NCBI GenBank assembly: GCA_002336725.1
Contig: DDEO01000211.1
Location: forward strand, 1 to 13,887
Reading direction: 5' to 3'
Length of the DNA stretch: 13,887 nt
From: Bacteroidetes bacterium UBA1952
GTDB taxonomy: Bacteria > Bacteroidota > Bacteroidia > Chitinophagales > Chitinophagaceae
Shown: positions 7,301-13,422 of the stretch, piece after piece
Numbering within the stretch: position 1 is the first letter of the stretch
How the letters are laid out: each line of letters begins with the position of its first letter
Program-made: the position numbers and the translations under genes
The notes under the pieces: generated by a model
What the model saw: the letters and a program-made list of their open reading frames with translations, nothing else
Database searches by the model: none
Told to the model about the DNA's origin: nothing

Positions 7301-7571
7301 TACCTATCTCTTCGCCGATGCCGCCCTTGTGGAGCTTTCCCGCTACGATAGTCTGGCTGCTTATTCCAATCTTCTTCCCGCCAACGTGTGGAGTAGCGTT
7401 CGTATGGATGCCGGCCTCGGCGTGGCGATGACCATCAAAAAATGGGGCATTTTCGACAAAGCAAAACCGCTGACCGTTCGCTTTGATATGCCCTTCCTGC
7501 TCAGCCATCCGCCTGCCGGCGAAGACTATTTCAAATTCCGGTATGTGGTAGGGATTGGAAGAACGTTTTAA
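4347..7571 (+). CDS. Secreted M1-family zinc metallopeptidase fused to an outer-membrane beta-barrel-like C-terminal half
   Basis: The 1,074-residue protein should hydrolyse peptides at the cell envelope. The start at 4347 is chosen because MRRLFLFLFFLPQLLQAQ makes a clean signal peptide; a GTG at 4293 would bury it behind 18 residues. The M1 part (about 20-600) has the exopeptidase-like loop DGMEYP (G348-M349-E350), the zinc site HEIGH (370-374) with E393 eighteen residues later, and a catalytic-type tyrosine in VYYKTATM (Y472). From about 640 to the end there are many alternating aromatic and polar stretches typical of transmembrane beta strands, and the chain ends FRYVVGIGRTF with a terminal phenylalanine, as outer-membrane proteins often do. 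Classical M1 enzymes lack this barrel. I infer a peptidase anchored in the outer membrane. Peptidase identity is sure; the barrel is inferred from composition. Confidence 0.9.
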   Translation: MRRLFLFLFFLPQLLQAQENPFYWKTRKPHAAYWQQDVDYTINARLDETQHTISAHQTLRYTNNSPDTLRFVYFHLYQNAFVKGSYLDRLQTEKKIRHRFGPREATGLGTTISGMTADGQPAQTELDNTILKVFLPKPLLPNSSTTLTLDFVTYFDDGGTTRRRMKMYDAWGFKHYNACQWFPKLSVYDAKHGWDTYQHLGKEFYGDFGSWNVSIDLPSNYIMEATGALQNRSEVLPEALRQKLDLKNFKDKPWDEAPSIIIPYVAGERKVWKYRAENVHDFAWTADPSYRIATEYWNGVECVGIAQEPHASGWQNSAQYVAKIIKTFSEDFGAYAYPKMVAADAADGMEYPMLTLDGGRDPGYRGLLVHEIGHNWFYGMVGSNETYRAAMDEGFTQFLTAWGLKKIDGESRLASVPAPFFSRRGEAPTIVDRNVILPYTNTALQQNEIPLNTHSDDFRNAIGHENGYGMVYYKTATMLYNLQYVLGDSLFLGAMQHYFNQWKFAHPYFEDFRESVIGFTHQDLSWFFDEWFETTKTIDYGICGVKKVRGTDSFDVKFRRAGQMQMPVQFTVFGKDSSRQTYLIPNSWDTPPNAKNVLPRWIGWGQLQPRYTARIAVPAGIREVQIDTTYRLADIYYPDNSYRPGFGLCRGAAARLDWGFRLPPDRRRYRLAIRPDLWGNAVDGLKAGLHAEGDYLGLMHRFEATVWANTHALQQDKYLSYQSEGWYDRYLPFAYNFSYASPVTRFYPKLQWSLYSRINDGLNRHGLGLVWQVSERTQISGNFTALWRQRVYDLDYLLYPQEWSSTGARLNNSVNLGWNYMPNFWRGTGNFSLSLRAPLLTGTGANAFDYGYLQGEGKRFWNWGKTAWRTRLFARYGLGNNIPWESTLFAAGANPEVLMENKFLRSVGFVPTDWTGYSSTTTNHLQQGGGLNLRGYAGYLIAEERNGQVLLGYKSRSGAAFNAEMDFGGLVKFQPKAFRNWLHFDTYLFADAALVELSRYDSLAAYSNLLPANVWSSVRMDAGLGVAMTIKKWGIFDKAKPLTVRFDMPFLLSHPPAGEDYFKFRYVVGIGRTF

Positions 7572-7655
7572 GGAATTGGACATCGCCTTCGGCGAAATTG
7601 GAGAATTGGACCGCTTCGCTATTGGACATCGCTTCGCGAAATGGGAGCATTGGAG
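7572..7655 (+). repeat. Short degenerate ATTGGA/CGCTTCG repeats after the M1 gene
   Basis: Directly after the stop codon, ATTGGACATCGCCTTCGGCGAA, ATTGGACCGCTTCGCT and ATTGGACATCGCTTCGCGAA follow one another. Each holds a tiny hairpin around TTC (CGCC-TTC-GGCG, CGC-TTC-GCG). They look like non-coding intergenic repeat debris. No open reading frame with recognisable content lies here. Confidence 0.5.
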
Positions 7656-7768
7656 CTTGGAACGCCGCTGATGCAAAATGCCGGGCCGCGCTGGGGTTTT
7701 TCGGTGTTGTTGTGCTAAAAGCGGCTACGTCTGGCAATTCCGATGGCTGGTTTCCGGAAATGCTACCC

Positions 7769-7796
7769 AAAAAATACCCCTTTTAGGGTATTTTTT
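7769..7796 (+). terminator. Factor-independent terminator, bidirectional in appearance
   Basis: An 11-bp perfect stem, AAAAAATACCC (7769-7779) and GGGTATTTTTT (7786-7796), encloses a 6-base loop and ends in a T-run. It lies about 200 bases beyond the M1 stop codon and immediately before the promoter of the 6S-like RNA, so it insulates the RNA from read-through. Confidence 0.75.
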
Positions 7797-7813
7797 GCCG
7801 GATAAAGAGGTGC

Positions 7814-7821
7814 TAATCTTG
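7814..7821 (+). promoter_or_regulatory. Candidate -7 promoter box of the 6S-like RNA
   Basis: TAATCTTG matches the Bacteroidota -7 consensus TAnnTTTG with one mismatch. A TTTG at 7794-7797 lies 16 bases upstream, shorter than the usual 19-21. The closing stem of the RNA begins 12 bases downstream at 7833, a suitable place for a start near 7828. Confidence 0.4.
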
Positions 7822-7827
7822 CAGTAT

Positions 7828-7935
7828 TCATAACCCCTCGCCGTGGGTGTGCCATGTGCGGCTATCGTGGGAAGTAGCCGTACATACAGAAAGCCCACCT
7901 GCTTCTTTGTCCTTCGTGGGCCGGCAGGGGTCAAA
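7828..7935 (+). ncRNA. Structured non-coding RNA, 6S-like (possibly 6S-Flavo type)
   Basis: 6S RNA mimics an open promoter and holds the housekeeping RNA polymerase. The sequence shows the parts of such an RNA. A closing stem joins ACCCCT-c-GCC (7833-7842) to GGC-AGGGGT (7923-7931). An apical hairpin, 7854-7864 with 7875-7885, has 11 pairs including one G-U, and a 10-base loop. In the central region CCCAC (7894-7898) can pair with GTGGG on the 5' side (7843-7847) or with GTGGG on the 3' side (7916-7920). A choice of this kind in the central bubble is known for 6S RNA when it releases polymerase. A -7 box stands just upstream and a terminator-like palindrome at 7978-8009 downstream. No protein frame uses this stretch. 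That it is a structured RNA is likely; the 6S name is inference from shape. Confidence 0.5.
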
Positions 7936-7977
7936 AAAAGGGAAGCCGGCAGGCAGATGCTGGTGTGAAGGTAAATG

Positions 7978-8009
7978 CCAAAGGTTCCGGAAATTTCCGG
8001 AACCTTTGG
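7978..8009 (+). terminator. 32-bp perfect palindrome, candidate terminator of the 6S-like RNA
   Basis: The 16-base half CCAAAGGTTCCGGAAA is followed by its exact reverse complement. It contains two overlapping-spaced copies of TTCCGGAA (7985-7992 and 7995-8002). Transcribed rightward it would fold into a 13-bp stem with an AAATTT loop, followed by TGTTTT, a modest terminator tail. It could equally be a protein-binding site. Confidence 0.55.
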
Positions 8010-8027
8010 TGTTTTAAAGGAGTCGCG

Positions 8028-8093
8028 GATCTTGTTTCAAAATAGCTAAGCCTAATGCCTTGAATAAGGTAGATCCTGTTTTGAAATAGCTGA
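8028..8093. repeat. Imperfect 22-bp direct repeat pair with internal inverted halves
   Basis: GATCTTGTTTCAAAATAGCTAA (8028-8049) recurs as GATCCTGTTTTGAAATAGCTGA (8072-8093) with four differences. The central octamers TTTCAAAA (8035-8042) and TTTTGAAA (8079-8086) are exact inverses, and CCTT-GAAT-AAGG lies between them (8058-8069). The element ends about 180 bases before the M16 gene. The stretch 8094-8271 shows no gene, hairpin or clear promoter. Confidence 0.4.
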
Positions 8094-8271
8094 TAATCAA
8101 CGTGCTGCGTGTGCTTGCGAATGCGGCGCTTCTGATTTTCAGGCGTTCCGCATATCCGCGTTACAAGACGGGTATATGGCAGATTGCAGCTCCGCCAGAA
8201 TATTGCAGCGACGCAGAAAAGGCCCCTTTTATCCCAAATCCGTCCTGTACCCCTGCCTTAACTTCGCCCTC

Positions 8272-9531
8272 ATGCTCCATTTTGAAAGGTTTGTATTGCC
8301 CAACGGGCTGCGCGTGATTGTTCATCAGGATACCGCTACGCCCATGGTGGCCGTGGATGTGCTCTACGACGTGGGCGCACGCGACGAAGACCCCGAACGC
8401 ACTGGTTTTGCCCACCTTTTCGAACACCTGATGTTTGGCGGCTCGGAAAACATTCCGGAATACGACACGCCCTTGCAGGAAGCCGGTGGCGAAAACAACG
8501 CCTACACCACCAACGACCTCACCAATTATTATGTGCAGTTGCCGAAGCAGAACATGGAGACGGCCTTCTGGCTGGAGAGCGACCGCATGAAATCGCTGGC
8601 CTTTTCGCCCAAAAGCCTCGAGGTGCAGCGCAAGGTGGTGAGCGAGGAGTTTAAAGAACACTACCTCAACAAGCCCTACGGCGACGCATGGATGCACCTG
8701 CGCCGGCTGGCCTACACGCAGCACCCGTATCGCTGGATGACCATCGGCAAGGAGCTGAAACACATCGAAGACGCGACGCTCGCCGACGTGCGCGATTTCT
8801 TTTTTCATCACTATCTGCCCAACAACGCCATCCTGTGTGTGGCCGGAAACGTAACGGTGGAAGCCGTGCGGGCGCTGACGGAAAAATGGTTTGGCGATAT
8901 CCCTGCCGGAGAGGTAACGCCGCGCACCTATCCCACCGAGCCGCGACAAGAGACCGAACGCTTTGAAACCGTGTTTGCCGACGTGCCGCTTGATGCACTG
9001 TATAAGGTCTGGCACATCGGCGCACGCCGCACGACCAGCTACTATTGCGCCGACCTGCTCACCGAAATTCTGGGCAATGGATTCTCTTCGCGGCTGCATC
9101 AGCGGCTGGTGAAGGAACAGGAGCTTTTCACCAATATCAACTGCTATCAGACCGGCTCCACCGACCCCGGCCTGTTGGTGATTGAAGGCAAGGTATCGCA
9201 GGGCAAAAGCATCGAAGAAGCCAATGCGGCGGTGATGGAAGAAGTCCGTAAAATTGTAGCAGAAGGCGTTACAGAAGCCGAACTGACGAAGGCGAAGAAC
9301 AAGCTGGAAGCCGCCATTGAGTTTGAAGACACGAGCCTGCTGAGCCGCGCCGCCAATCTGGCTTTTTATGAGTTGCTCGGCGATGCCGCCCTCATCAACG
9401 ACGAGCTGGGCGCTTATCAGGCCATCAGCCTTGAGGAGTTGAAGCGGCAGACGCAGGAGATTTTCCGGGAAGGCAACGGCAGCACGCTGTTTTACCGGGG
9501 AAATGCAGGGGCAGAAAAACCGGTGGAATAG
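8272..9531 (+). CDS. M16-family zinc peptidase (insulinase/processing-peptidase type)
   Basis: M16 enzymes are zinc proteases with an inverted HxxEH motif that degrade or process short peptides. The motif HLFEH is at 48-52, with glutamate E51 as base, and the third zinc ligand is probably E126 in RKVVSEEF. The C-terminal half has the usual GNGFSSRLHQRLVKEQELF segment. The ATG at 8272 gives MLHFERFVLPNGLRVIVHQD, the classic first strand of the family; the upstream in-frame ATG at 8176 would add 32 unrelated residues. The length of 419 residues fits the single-repeat, two-domain M16B type that works as a dimer. Many Bacteroidota encode an active and an inactive M16 gene side by side; here only the active one is present and a convergent hisS follows. 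No signal peptide is seen, so a cytoplasmic site is likely. No promoter is clear. Confidence 0.92.
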   Translation: MLHFERFVLPNGLRVIVHQDTATPMVAVDVLYDVGARDEDPERTGFAHLFEHLMFGGSENIPEYDTPLQEAGGENNAYTTNDLTNYYVQLPKQNMETAFWLESDRMKSLAFSPKSLEVQRKVVSEEFKEHYLNKPYGDAWMHLRRLAYTQHPYRWMTIGKELKHIEDATLADVRDFFFHHYLPNNAILCVAGNVTVEAVRALTEKWFGDIPAGEVTPRTYPTEPRQETERFETVFADVPLDALYKVWHIGARRTTSYYCADLLTEILGNGFSSRLHQRLVKEQELFTNINCYQTGSTDPGLLVIEGKVSQGKSIEEANAAVMEEVRKIVAEGVTEAELTKAKNKLEAAIEFEDTSLLSRAANLAFYELLGDAALINDELGAYQAISLEELKRQTQEIFREGNGSTLFYRGNAGAEKPVE

Positions 9532-9570
9532 CGGTGTTTATTTCCGGAAGAAAGCCGATAAAAATACTTG

Positions 9571-9612
9571 CCGGATCCGTGAAAATCCGTCTCCATCCGT
9601 GTCCTCCGTGTT
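9571..9612. repeat. Short ATCCGT repeats between convergent genes
   Basis: ATCCGT recurs at 9575, 9585 and 9595, with CTCCGT at 9604, a near-perfect 10-bp period. This type of ATCCGTG-rich phrase is common between genes in several phyla. No hairpin terminator is visible between the convergent M16 and hisS genes (9532-9639). Confidence 0.5.
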
Positions 9613-9639
9613 CCCTTCTATGGCTTGACAAGAGGGCTT

Positions 9640-11028
9640 TTATCCTTCCCGCCCCAAAACCTTCCCCAACGCCTCCACCTGCACGCCCGATTGCTGTTCG
9701 CCGGTCGCCAGATTTTTGACCGCTACGCGGCCCACCAGCCGCTCCTGCTCCCCGGCAATCACCACAAAGCCGATGCCTTTCTTATCGGCATACTTAAACT
9801 GCTTGTCGAGCTTCGCTTTTTCCGGAAATATCTCGGCAGAAATGCCCTGCTGCCGGAGTGCCCGGAGGACAGAAAGCGCATACCATTCGTCTTCGCCGCC
9901 AAAATTGGCCACCAGCGCCTCTGCCGCGCCCGTGAGCGTTTCCGGAAACAAAGACAACTCCTCCATCACGTCATAAATGCGATCCACGCCAAAGGAGATG
10001 CCCACGCCCGAAAGACCTTTTACGCCAAACAGACCCGTCAGGTCGTCGTAGCGCCCGCCGCCGCCGATAGATCCCATCTTCACCGCGCCGGTCGTTACTT
10101 CCAGGATGATGCCGGTGTAATAGTTGAGGCCGCGCGCCAGCGACAGGTCAATTTCCAGCTTTGAAGTCCACTCCGGCAGGGCGAGTGCCTCGTGGTAGCG
10201 CAGCGTCTCGCGGATTTCGGCAATGCCGGCCCCGGCGCGTTCGCCCAGCAGATTTTGCAGTGCATCCAGCACGGTTTCCGGAGCGCCTTTCAGTTGGGTA
10301 ATCTGCCCGATAAGCGTTTGCGCCGCTTCCGAAATACCCTTTTCGTTCAGTTCCTTTGCCACACCTTCCCAGCCAATCTTGTCAGTCTTGTCGATAGCTA
10401 CGGTGATGTCTGTGAGCTTCTCCGGGTGTCCCGAAGCCTCGGCCAGGGCCAGCAGCAGCTTGCGGCTGTTGATTTTAATCGTGATTTCCGGAATTTGCAG
10501 GGCTGCAAACACCGAGCGGTAGATGGCAATCAACTCGGCCTCGTTGAGCAGCGAAGTGCTTCCCACCACATCGCAGTCGCATTGCCAGAACTCGCGGTAG
10601 CGGCCCCGCTGCGGGCGGTCGGCGCGCCACACCGGCTGCATCTGATAGCGCCGGAAGGGCATGGGCAACTGCTGATGATACGTGGCCACATAGCGGGCAA
10701 AAGGAATGGTGAGGTCGTAGCGCAGGGCGCGTTCGGTGATGCTGGTCTGCGAAGCGGGGCGCGTCAAAAGCGTCTCCCACGACTGGCGCAGGGCCTCTTT
10801 GTCTTTCTTCTCGTGCAGGCCGTTGTTGAGGATTTTAAAAATCAGCCGGTCGCCCTCTTCGCCGTACTTGCCCATCAGGGTTTGCAGGTTTTCCATCGCC
10901 GGTGTTTCTAAGGGCTGAAAGCCATACAACTCAAAATATTTCCGGAAAATGCCCAGCAGATACTGCCTTTTGCGCACTTCAATGGCCGAAAAATCGCGGG
11001 TTCCCTGTGGGATAGATGGCTTGCTCAT
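9640..11028 (-). CDS. hisS: Histidyl-tRNA synthetase
   Basis: This enzyme charges tRNA-His with histidine in the cytoplasm. The 462-residue chain shows the class II signatures in order: PQGTRDF (7-13), LRYDLTIPFARY (102-113), motif 2 from FRRYQMQPVWRADRPQ (125-140) to GRYREFWQCD (142-151), the histidine-binding LARGLNYYTG (297-306), GGGGRYDDL (322-330) and motif 3 GVGISFGVDRI (341-351). The C-terminal 100 residues fit the anticodon-binding domain. Length is usual for the family. The ATG at 11028 follows a perfect -7 box by eight bases, so the message may be nearly leaderless. It stands 244 bases downstream of plsC on the same strand. Confidence 0.97.
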   Translation of the reverse strand: MSKPSIPQGTRDFSAIEVRKRQYLLGIFRKYFELYGFQPLETPAMENLQTLMGKYGEEGDRLIFKILNNGLHEKKDKEALRQSWETLLTRPASQTSITERALRYDLTIPFARYVATYHQQLPMPFRRYQMQPVWRADRPQRGRYREFWQCDCDVVGSTSLLNEAELIAIYRSVFAALQIPEITIKINSRKLLLALAEASGHPEKLTDITVAIDKTDKIGWEGVAKELNEKGISEAAQTLIGQITQLKGAPETVLDALQNLLGERAGAGIAEIRETLRYHEALALPEWTSKLEIDLSLARGLNYYTGIILEVTTGAVKMGSIGGGGRYDDLTGLFGVKGLSGVGISFGVDRIYDVMEELSLFPETLTGAAEALVANFGGEDEWYALSVLRALRQQGISAEIFPEKAKLDKQFKYADKKGIGFVVIAGEQERLVGRVAVKNLATGEQQSGVQVEALGKVLGREG

Positions 11029-11036
11029 ATCGGGCG

Positions 11037-11044
11037 CAAAGGTA
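11037..11044 (-). promoter_or_regulatory. -7 promoter box of hisS
   Basis: On the minus strand TACCTTTG matches the Bacteroidota -7 consensus TAnnTTTG exactly. The usual -33 TTTG is poor: an AATG lies 18 bases upstream. The hisS ATG begins only eight bases after the box, so the start of transcription should fall at or just before the start codon. Confidence 0.55.
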
Positions 11045-11150
11045 GGGCAGGGCAGGATCTTGCATTTTGGGCGATGCCGGAGGGCGGCTTACCGCTTTTC
11101 AGCGGCACAGGCGGAGCTTGTGCTGAACTTGATTCCGTGCCGCCAGGACA

Positions 11151-11190
11151 GATGACGTACGCGGGATTACGTACGCGGGATGACGTATGC
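11151..11190. repeat. Three 14-bp tandem repeats (GATKACGTACGCGG)
   Basis: Copies at 11151-11164, 11165-11178 and a partial at 11179-11190 (GATGACGTATGC) differ at one or two bases. They lie in the 244-bp gap between hisS and plsC, which otherwise shows only the hisS promoter. The self-complementary core ACGT/GTAC gives each copy a small palindrome. Confidence 0.7.
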
Positions 11191-11272
11191 CTTGCATTTC
11201 GCCGCGCCCTTCACAGTACACGTCATTGCGGATACTGTTCGTCTATCGCAGAATGCGCTCCGAAGGCCGGAT

Positions 11273-12022
11273 TTAGGGGAGCGAAGACGCTGTTTTCAGA
11301 TTCTGCATGGCATCCACCATCATCGTCCGCACTTTTTCGCGCAGCGCAGGCAGGTCTTTCTGAGACAGCCCGGCGGTGAGGACCAGCGGCAGATAAAGCA
11401 CCCGGTTTCGGCCCGGACTCATCTTCCAGAGTTTTACGCCATGCCAGCGGTCGTTGGTATCGGGCATCAAAACGGGCAGGATGGGCGATTGTGCATCAAT
11501 AGCCAGCCGGAAGGCACCGTCATAGAAAGGCAACATCGGATCCCCGGTTTCGTTGAAAGTGCCCTCCGGAAAAATGGCGATATGGCCTTCTTTGCGCAGG
11601 GCGCGCACCATCAGCTTCATGGAGCGGGCGCGGCTATGAGAACTGGAGCGGTCCACCAGCAACGTGATTTGTTTATAAATAAATCCGAACAGCGGGATGC
11701 GTGCCATTTCCTTTTTTCCAAGCGGCCGGAAATAGCCCGGCACTGCCGGAAAAATCACGATGCTATCCAGATAACTCTGATGGTTGAGAACCACCACACA
11801 ATAGTCGTTGTGCTGCGCCGGCGCGTTGAGATGCTGCACGGAGCGAAGGGTGAGCGCCAGATAAAAACGGGCCCAGCCGTGCAGAAAAGCCCAGATGCGC
11901 CGACGCGCGGCTGCATTTGCGGGAATGGCCAGCAGCGCCACCGCAAGCGTGGCAAATGGCAGCGTTATGATAAACAGGATGGCACAATAGAGCGCGTAGA
12001 ACAAAAGCCCGACCTGTCGCAT
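11273..12022 (-). CDS. plsC: 1-acyl-sn-glycerol-3-phosphate acyltransferase
   Basis: PlsC-type enzymes add the second acyl chain to lysophosphatidic acid during phospholipid synthesis at the inner membrane. An N-terminal hydrophobic segment (about 5-34) anchors the protein. The catalytic HxxxxD is NHQSYLD (H81, D86), the glycerol-phosphate-binding block is FPEGTFNETG (151-160), and KKEMARIPLFGFIYK (103-117) fits motif II. The ATG at 12022 gives 249 residues and places the membrane helix at the very start. A GTG at 12052 would add ten residues and overlap the stop of the upstream gene by eight bases. The gene is transcribed after the four-helix membrane protein, with 22 bases or a short overlap between them, so the two probably share a message. 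Other acyl acceptors, such as ornithine lipids, remain possible. Confidence 0.92.
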   Translation of the reverse strand: MRQVGLLFYALYCAILFIITLPFATLAVALLAIPANAAARRRIWAFLHGWARFYLALTLRSVQHLNAPAQHNDYCVVVLNHQSYLDSIVIFPAVPGYFRPLGKKEMARIPLFGFIYKQITLLVDRSSSHSRARSMKLMVRALRKEGHIAIFPEGTFNETGDPMLPFYDGAFRLAIDAQSPILPVLMPDTNDRWHGVKLWKMSPGRNRVLYLPLVLTAGLSQKDLPALREKVRTMMVDAMQNLKTASSLP

Positions 12023-12044
12023 GGGCAAAAGAGGGTTGGTGAAA

Positions 12045-12497
12045 TTAGGCACTCATACCGGGGAACAGCCCACGGCCTATCAGATCGCGGAACGGCCACG
12101 GAATGGTAATCAGGATGAGGAGCAGCGAGAAGAGGAACATAATGCCGGCGCGCTTGCCCACGCCGCGTTTCAGCGAAGCATAGCCGATGTGAGCCAGCAG
12201 AATGGCCACTATCATGCCTACCGAGTGCTCGATGGTCCAGAAGCGCAGCCCCGCGTTGCGCATCACCTCGCCGCCGGCAGAAAGTTGCGTAGCCCAGCCG
12301 CGTGAGAAATACAAAAACAGCCCCAGCAGCAGTTGGATATCGCAGGTAATCATGAAAAACAGACCTGCCTTTCGGTCGGCACTCAACACGGGCCGCTTTC
12401 CGGAGAGCATCGGCAGGGTGCGCAGGAGCGCCCAGATACCAGCAATCAATACCAGCCAGCGCATGAGGTTGTGCAGATGAAGCATTCCGGTGGCCAT
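12045..12497 (-). CDS. Four-helix integral membrane protein, Bacteroidota conserved family (cytochrome b-like in annotation)
   Basis: The 150-residue protein is mainly four hydrophobic helices: about 12-30, 44-64, 86-108 and 116-134. It matches a Bacteroidota family with the pattern HNLLRW at the start, FW..EH in the third helix and PWPFR near the end; here LHNLMRW, FWTIEHSVGM and TIPWPFRDLIGRGLF. Histidines H9, H91 and H103 lie in or beside membrane helices, which may be why relatives are sometimes called cytochrome b-like, but heme binding is unproven. It precedes plsC, so a role near membrane lipid metabolism is conceivable but only by position. The ATG at 12497 is chosen; an internal ATG at 12485 is also possible. 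A candidate -7 box lies upstream at 12530-12537. Confidence 0.85.
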   Translation of the reverse strand: MATGMLHLHNLMRWLVLIAGIWALLRTLPMLSGKRPVLSADRKAGLFFMITCDIQLLLGLFLYFSRGWATQLSAGGEVMRNAGLRFWTIEHSVGMIVAILLAHIGYASLKRGVGKRAGIMFLFSLLLILITIPWPFRDLIGRGLFPGMSA

Positions 12498-12529
12498 AAT
12501 CGGGAGAGAAGGTTTTTTTTAAGAAAGGG

Positions 12530-12537
12530 TAAAGCTA
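12530..12537 (-). promoter_or_regulatory. Candidate -7 box of the membrane protein-plsC operon
   Basis: On the minus strand TAGCTTTA fits TAnnTTTG with one mismatch and lies 32 bases before the ATG at 12497. The upstream -33 region is not convincing. The rest of 12498-12689 shows no gene. Confidence 0.3.
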
Positions 12538-12689
12538 AGGCGTTCAGTGCTAAAACACAGCCGTTCGGGGGCGGAACAGACGGATGGGGTGCATAGAATT
12601 TTTATTCTCAAGGGAACGCCGTCCCGAAGGCAGGAACGGCCCTGCTTTAGATTTTCGGGAAAATATCCGGTGGTCTTTGGGGGACGCGC

Positions 12690-13250
12690 TCACCATCGCC
12701 ACCCCTTTCTTTCGCGCAGCTCCCGGATTTGCTCTGCATGATGGCGGCCGTGCCAGGCATAGAAATCCACCAGTTCCCAGATGGCAATGGCGCGGCCCTG
12801 TTCCGGGTGATAAAAATGGCGCTTCCAGTCGGCCTCCGGCAGCGCCCGCAGCAGCCCACCCATGCGGCGGTGGAGGGCGTGTAGCAGCGTAATCGAAATA
12901 TTCACCGGCACGGCATCAACTTCGGGCGTTTCGGCCCAGCGGTCTTCGCGATACGGCGTTATGGTTGGGTTTTCTTCCGTCAGGGCCAGCTTCAGGCGGG
13001 TGTAGGCCATCAGGTGGCTGTCGGCCAGGTGATGAATAATTTGCTGTGTACTCCAGCCGCCGGGGCGATAGGGCGTGTGCAGTTGCGCTTCGTCCAGGTT
13101 TTCGATCAGCACATCGAGCCAGCGCGGAAAGTTTTCGAGCAGGTCTGTCCAGCCGGGAATCGAAGCGGGGGAAAAGCCTTTGGGCAATGGATATTCGCCA
13201 ATCGGATAGCGGGAGATTTCGGTTTCCTGCAAAGGCTGTTCAGAGGGCAT
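12690..13250 (-). CDS. YfiT/BstA-like thiol transferase of the DinB superfamily
   Basis: DinB-fold YfiT proteins are metal-dependent enzymes; some transfer bacillithiol to electrophiles in detoxification. The family's core is clear: TPYRPGGWSTQQIIHHLADSH (59-79), LALTEENPTITPY (88-100) and the C-terminal YAWHGRHHAEQI (164-175). The three metal histidines of B. subtilis YfiT would correspond to H74, H167 and H171. The 186-residue length is normal. The ATG at 13250 is preferred over a TTG at 13268, because that TTG lies inside a perfect -7 promoter box. A bacillithiol-linked role requires the cofactor to be made by the host, which the window cannot show. The gene diverges from the MmcQ/YjbR gene and has no obvious terminator before 12690. 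Confidence 0.9.
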   Translation of the reverse strand: MPSEQPLQETEISRYPIGEYPLPKGFSPASIPGWTDLLENFPRWLDVLIENLDEAQLHTPYRPGGWSTQQIIHHLADSHLMAYTRLKLALTEENPTITPYREDRWAETPEVDAVPVNISITLLHALHRRMGGLLRALPEADWKRHFYHPEQGRAIAIWELVDFYAWHGRHHAEQIRELRERKGWRW

Positions 13251-13265
13251 AGGTGTGTTTTGAGG

Positions 13266-13273
13266 CAAAAATA
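13266..13273 (-). promoter_or_regulatory. -7 promoter box of the YfiT-like gene
   Basis: TATTTTTG on the minus strand is an exact TAnnTTTG. A TTTC lies 18 bases further upstream in the position of the -33 TTTG. The ATG at 13250 begins 15 bases after the box, giving a leader of only a few bases. Confidence 0.55.
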
Positions 13274-13388
13274 TCGGGTAGGGGCGTGTGTGAAAGTCGG
13301 AAAAGAAAGCAATCGCCGGGTGGCCGGATGGGAAAGGCCCGCTTTCGCTGTGCTTCTATCCTTAAAAAAATCGTCCGGCAACCGAAAT

Positions 13389-13406
13389 TTCCGGAAATTT
13401 CCGGAA
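13389..13406. repeat. Tandem TTTCCGGAAA pair upstream of the MmcQ/YjbR gene
   Basis: TTCCGGAA occurs at 13389-13396 and again at 13399-13406, ten bases apart, the same spacing as the pair in the 32-bp palindrome at 7985-8002. They are two of the 15 copies of this octamer in the window. The start codon follows at 13423. Confidence 0.8.
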
Positions 13407-13422
13407 AAAATCCTGCCTGCCC

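Noticed and set aside
7828..7935. Signal-recognition-particle RNA or a riboswitch as the identity of the structured RNA
   Set aside because: The conserved SRP hairpin core (GGAAGGAAGCAG-type) is absent, and no TPP, cobalamin or SAM box is seen; no gene follows closely enough for a riboswitch.
8161..9099. 312-codon open frame on the minus strand, opposite the M16 gene
   Set aside because: The plus strand carries the HLFEH zinc motif and full M16 length; the antisense product is rich in H, V and G without any domain.
11180..12109. 309-codon open frame on the plus strand, opposite plsC
   Set aside because: It is antisense to the HxxxxD and EGT motifs of PlsC and shows no family features.
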